A stretch of 24,475 bases of DNA, from the IMG/VR virus record IMGVR_UViG_3300034106_003785, positions 1-24,475 of that record; one strand, 5' to 3'. Made by a program: the position numbers and the translations under genes. This document shows positions 22,957-24,475 of this stretch, in pieces. This stretch comes from a virus. A model generated the notes under the pieces. It searched no databases, was not told where the DNA came from, and saw only the letters and a list, made by a program, of their open reading frames with translations. Positions within the stretch are counted from its first letter, which is position 1; every line of letters starts with the position of its first letter.

Positions 22957-24475
22957 ATGGCTCTAAATAGAATCTCCGTAAGTAGAGTATCTCTCAAACG
23001 AATGACTGTGCCAGGATTTGGCACTGCTGGTGGTAGTGGTGGCGATATTACACCAAGCGTTGGCGTTCAAGTGTTTAATGAAAGTTCAACTTGGACTGTG
23101 CCACAAGGTGTAACAACAATTGAATACCTTATTGTTGCTGGTGGTGGTAGTGGTGCTGGTGGCTATGCGGCGGGTGGGGGTGGTGCTGGAGGTTTTAGAA
23201 CGGGTGCGGGTATTACTGTAACGCCTGGCACAACTCATACAATTATTGTTGGTGCGGGTGGTGCGGGCACTCCTTCATATGCTGTTACTGGTGCAAATGG
23301 TTCAAATTCAGGAATCTGGTCTGCATCACCATTTCCTGCTATTTGGTCATCGGGTGGTGGCACAGGTGGAGCAGGGGGACCGGCTGGAGGTAGTTCTGGA
23401 CCCACTAACGTTAATGGTAGTTCTGGGGGTTCTGGGGGTGGCGGTAGCGGCAATTCAGGTGGTTCTGGAGGTTTAGGAAATATCGGTGGATATACAACCC
23501 CACCCGAAGGTGGTAATGGTTCCAATGGTTTCTTTTCACCGTCTGGTGCGGATAGGCTGGGTGGTGGCGGCGGTGGCGCAGGAAGTGTACCTACTTGGTC
23601 TGGTGCCAATGGCGCAGTTGGTTTATTCTCAACAATTTCTGGTGCTAATACTGCATATGCTGGTGGTGGGGGAGGTGCATATCCACAAGGCGTTCAAGCC
23701 GGTGGTGGAGGTTATGCCCCCTATGGAACATTAGAAGGAACTCCTTTCGGCGGTGGTGCTGGTCAAAAACAGGGCGGTTATCCTTTCTCTCCAACAGTCA
23801 TAAATGCTACAAGTGGAAATAATAATACTGGTGGTGGCGGAGGTGGTGGTAATAACCCAACTGGAGAATCGACGGGAAGTGGTGGTTCGGGTGTGGTCGT
23901 TCTCAAATGGACATTTGGTGACACAACAAATCAAGTTTTTGTTTTTTCAAATACATCACCATTTAGAATACCCGATGGTGTCACACAAATTGATTATTTG
24001 TTGATCGGTGGTGGCGGTGGTGGTGGAGTACAAGTAGGTGGTGGTGGGGGTGCCGGTGGAGTTATTACAGGCACAGGTTATCCCGTAGGTCCAAATCAAC
24101 TTTACACAATTCAAATTGGTGCGGGTGGCGGTGGTGCTTCTGGTGGAGTGCCAAGCACTACGATTGGTGCAAATGGCACGAATACTGTTCTCTCCGCAGG
24201 CAATACAGCAAACACTATTTTACTTACTGCTATTGGTGGTGGTTATGGTGGCAGTTTCCAAGCATTTCCTGCGGCCGCAGGTGGTTCTGGTGGAGGGGGT
24301 GGTGAGACTCCAACGAATTCAGGGGGCACACTAGGAACATTAACACACACTTCTCAAGGATTTGGTGGTGGTGTTGGTTCTCCTGGTAACATTGGTGGAG
24401 GCGGCGGTGGGGCTGGAGGTCTTGGTGCTGCGGCCATCAGTCCTCTTGGTGGCAATGGTGGTATAGGAATATTTT
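22957..24475 (+). CDS. Glycine-rich adhesin-like protein, two modules, cut by window end
   Basis: The frame is open from ATG 22957 to the window end (506 complete codons, no stop), so the gene is partial. After a short basic head (MALNRISVSRVSLKRMTVPG) come two modules. Module 1 (residues about 39-318) starts VFNESSTWTVPQGVTTIEYL, runs through long GGGG-rich tracts and closes with SGVVVLKW. Module 2 (from about 327) starts VFVFSNTSPFRIPDGVTQID and is still running. Each opens with a strand, a proline turn and an xxYLIxGGGG strand, the layout of the glycine-rich domain known from phage fibre ends. The glycine tracts could form a polyglycine-II bundle like the gp38 adhesin of phage S16, the receptor-binding tip of that phage. 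Host recognition is therefore the likely role. The start is weakly supported: only GGA at 22946-22948 and an AT-rich leader. Confidence 0.8.
   Translation, partial: MALNRISVSRVSLKRMTVPGFGTAGGSGGDITPSVGVQVFNESSTWTVPQGVTTIEYLIVAGGGSGAGGYAAGGGGAGGFRTGAGITVTPGTTHTIIVGAGGAGTPSYAVTGANGSNSGIWSASPFPAIWSSGGGTGGAGGPAGGSSGPTNVNGSSGGSGGGGSGNSGGSGGLGNIGGYTTPPEGGNGSNGFFSPSGADRLGGGGGGAGSVPTWSGANGAVGLFSTISGANTAYAGGGGGAYPQGVQAGGGGYAPYGTLEGTPFGGGAGQKQGGYPFSPTVINATSGNNNTGGGGGGGNNPTGESTGSGGSGVVVLKWTFGDTTNQVFVFSNTSPFRIPDGVTQIDYLLIGGGGGGGVQVGGGGGAGGVITGTGYPVGPNQLYTIQIGAGGGGASGGVPSTTIGANGTNTVLSAGNTANTILLTAIGGGYGGSFQAFPAAAGGSGGGGGETPTNSGGTLGTLTHTSQGFGGGVGSPGNIGGGGGGAGGLGAAAISPLGGNGGIGIF
23101..24475 (+). repeat. GGN-rich low-complexity coding DNA
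   Basis: Dense runs of GGT/GGC/GGA codons, for example 23563-23577, 23830-23850 and 24007-24028, give many short G-pairs on the plus strand, and proline-rich false reading frames on the minus strand. This is coding sequence of the glycine-rich gene, with repeats at the codon level. Confidence 0.8.

Noticed and set aside
22952-22959. TATAAATG before the glycine-rich gene as a late promoter
   Set aside because: It has a mismatch at the last base and overlaps the ATG itself.
23235-23609. Minus-strand proline-rich 124-residue frame
   Set aside because: It is the antisense shadow of GGN glycine codons (NCC gives Pro) in the glycine-rich gene. The plus-strand frames at 23246, 23486, 23804 and 24116 are out of frame with the real open frame and are also shadows.
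20879-24475. Defence, anti-defence or metabolic genes among the small genes at the right end
   Set aside because: All products are beta-rich, Asn/Ser/Thr/Gly-rich and resemble virion fibre parts. No enzyme motif, toxin-antitoxin pair or DNA-binding domain is visible.

Overview
The window is a stretch of the late structural region of a T4-like contractile-tailed (myovirus) bacteriophage. The evidence is a nearly gapless block of homologues of the T4 baseplate hub and wedge genes: gp48, gp53, a gp27-like hub protein, gp5, a PAAR tip, gp25, gp6, gp7 and gp8. A very large DUF4815-type virion protein and a run of fibre/adhesin-like genes follow. The DNA is visibly AT-rich. The gene order and the large repeat-bearing wedge proteins look like marine T4-like phages (cyanophage or pelagiphage type) rather than enteric T4. 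The host cannot be fixed from this sequence. There are no tRNA, rRNA, CRISPR or insertion sequences, and no gene-free stretch as long as 300 bases.

Layout. (1) Positions 1-718, minus strand: a head-completion nuclease gene (gp4) followed by a gene cut off by the window edge. (2) Positions 719-750: a short divergent gap with a T4-type late promoter that overlaps the gp4 start codon and serves the plus-strand operon. (3) Positions 751-8512: tube cap (gp48), wedge gp53, hub (gp27-like), spike (gp5, with no lysozyme domain), two small unassigned genes, the PAAR spike tip, and wedge proteins gp25 and gp6. (4) Positions 8512-20653: three large genes, gp7-like (1438 aa), gp8-like (523 aa) and the DUF4815 protein (2077 aa). 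(5) Positions 20656-24475: a coiled-coil mini-protein and five fibre/adhesin-like genes, the last a glycine-rich protein still open at the window end.

How they work together. gp27-like and gp5 would form the central hub and spike, sharpened by PAAR. gp6, gp7, gp25, gp53 and gp8 build the surrounding wedges. gp48 caps the hub and starts the tail tube. The DUF4815 protein and the downstream genes probably form the periphery and host-contacting parts. gp4 acts on the head before head-tail joining.

Most notable points. A glycine-tyrosine (GxGY) beta-repeat recurs in four consecutive wedge/peripheral genes (gp6, gp7, gp8, DUF4815). gp7 carries a roughly 600-residue repeat extension. The adhesin end is modular: an internal duplication, decapeptide shaft repeats, two paralogous mini-proteins and a two-module glycine-rich protein. 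Several late-promoter motifs lie so close to start codons that leaderless transcripts would be predicted. Assignments rest on motif and gene-order recognition by eye; no database search was run.
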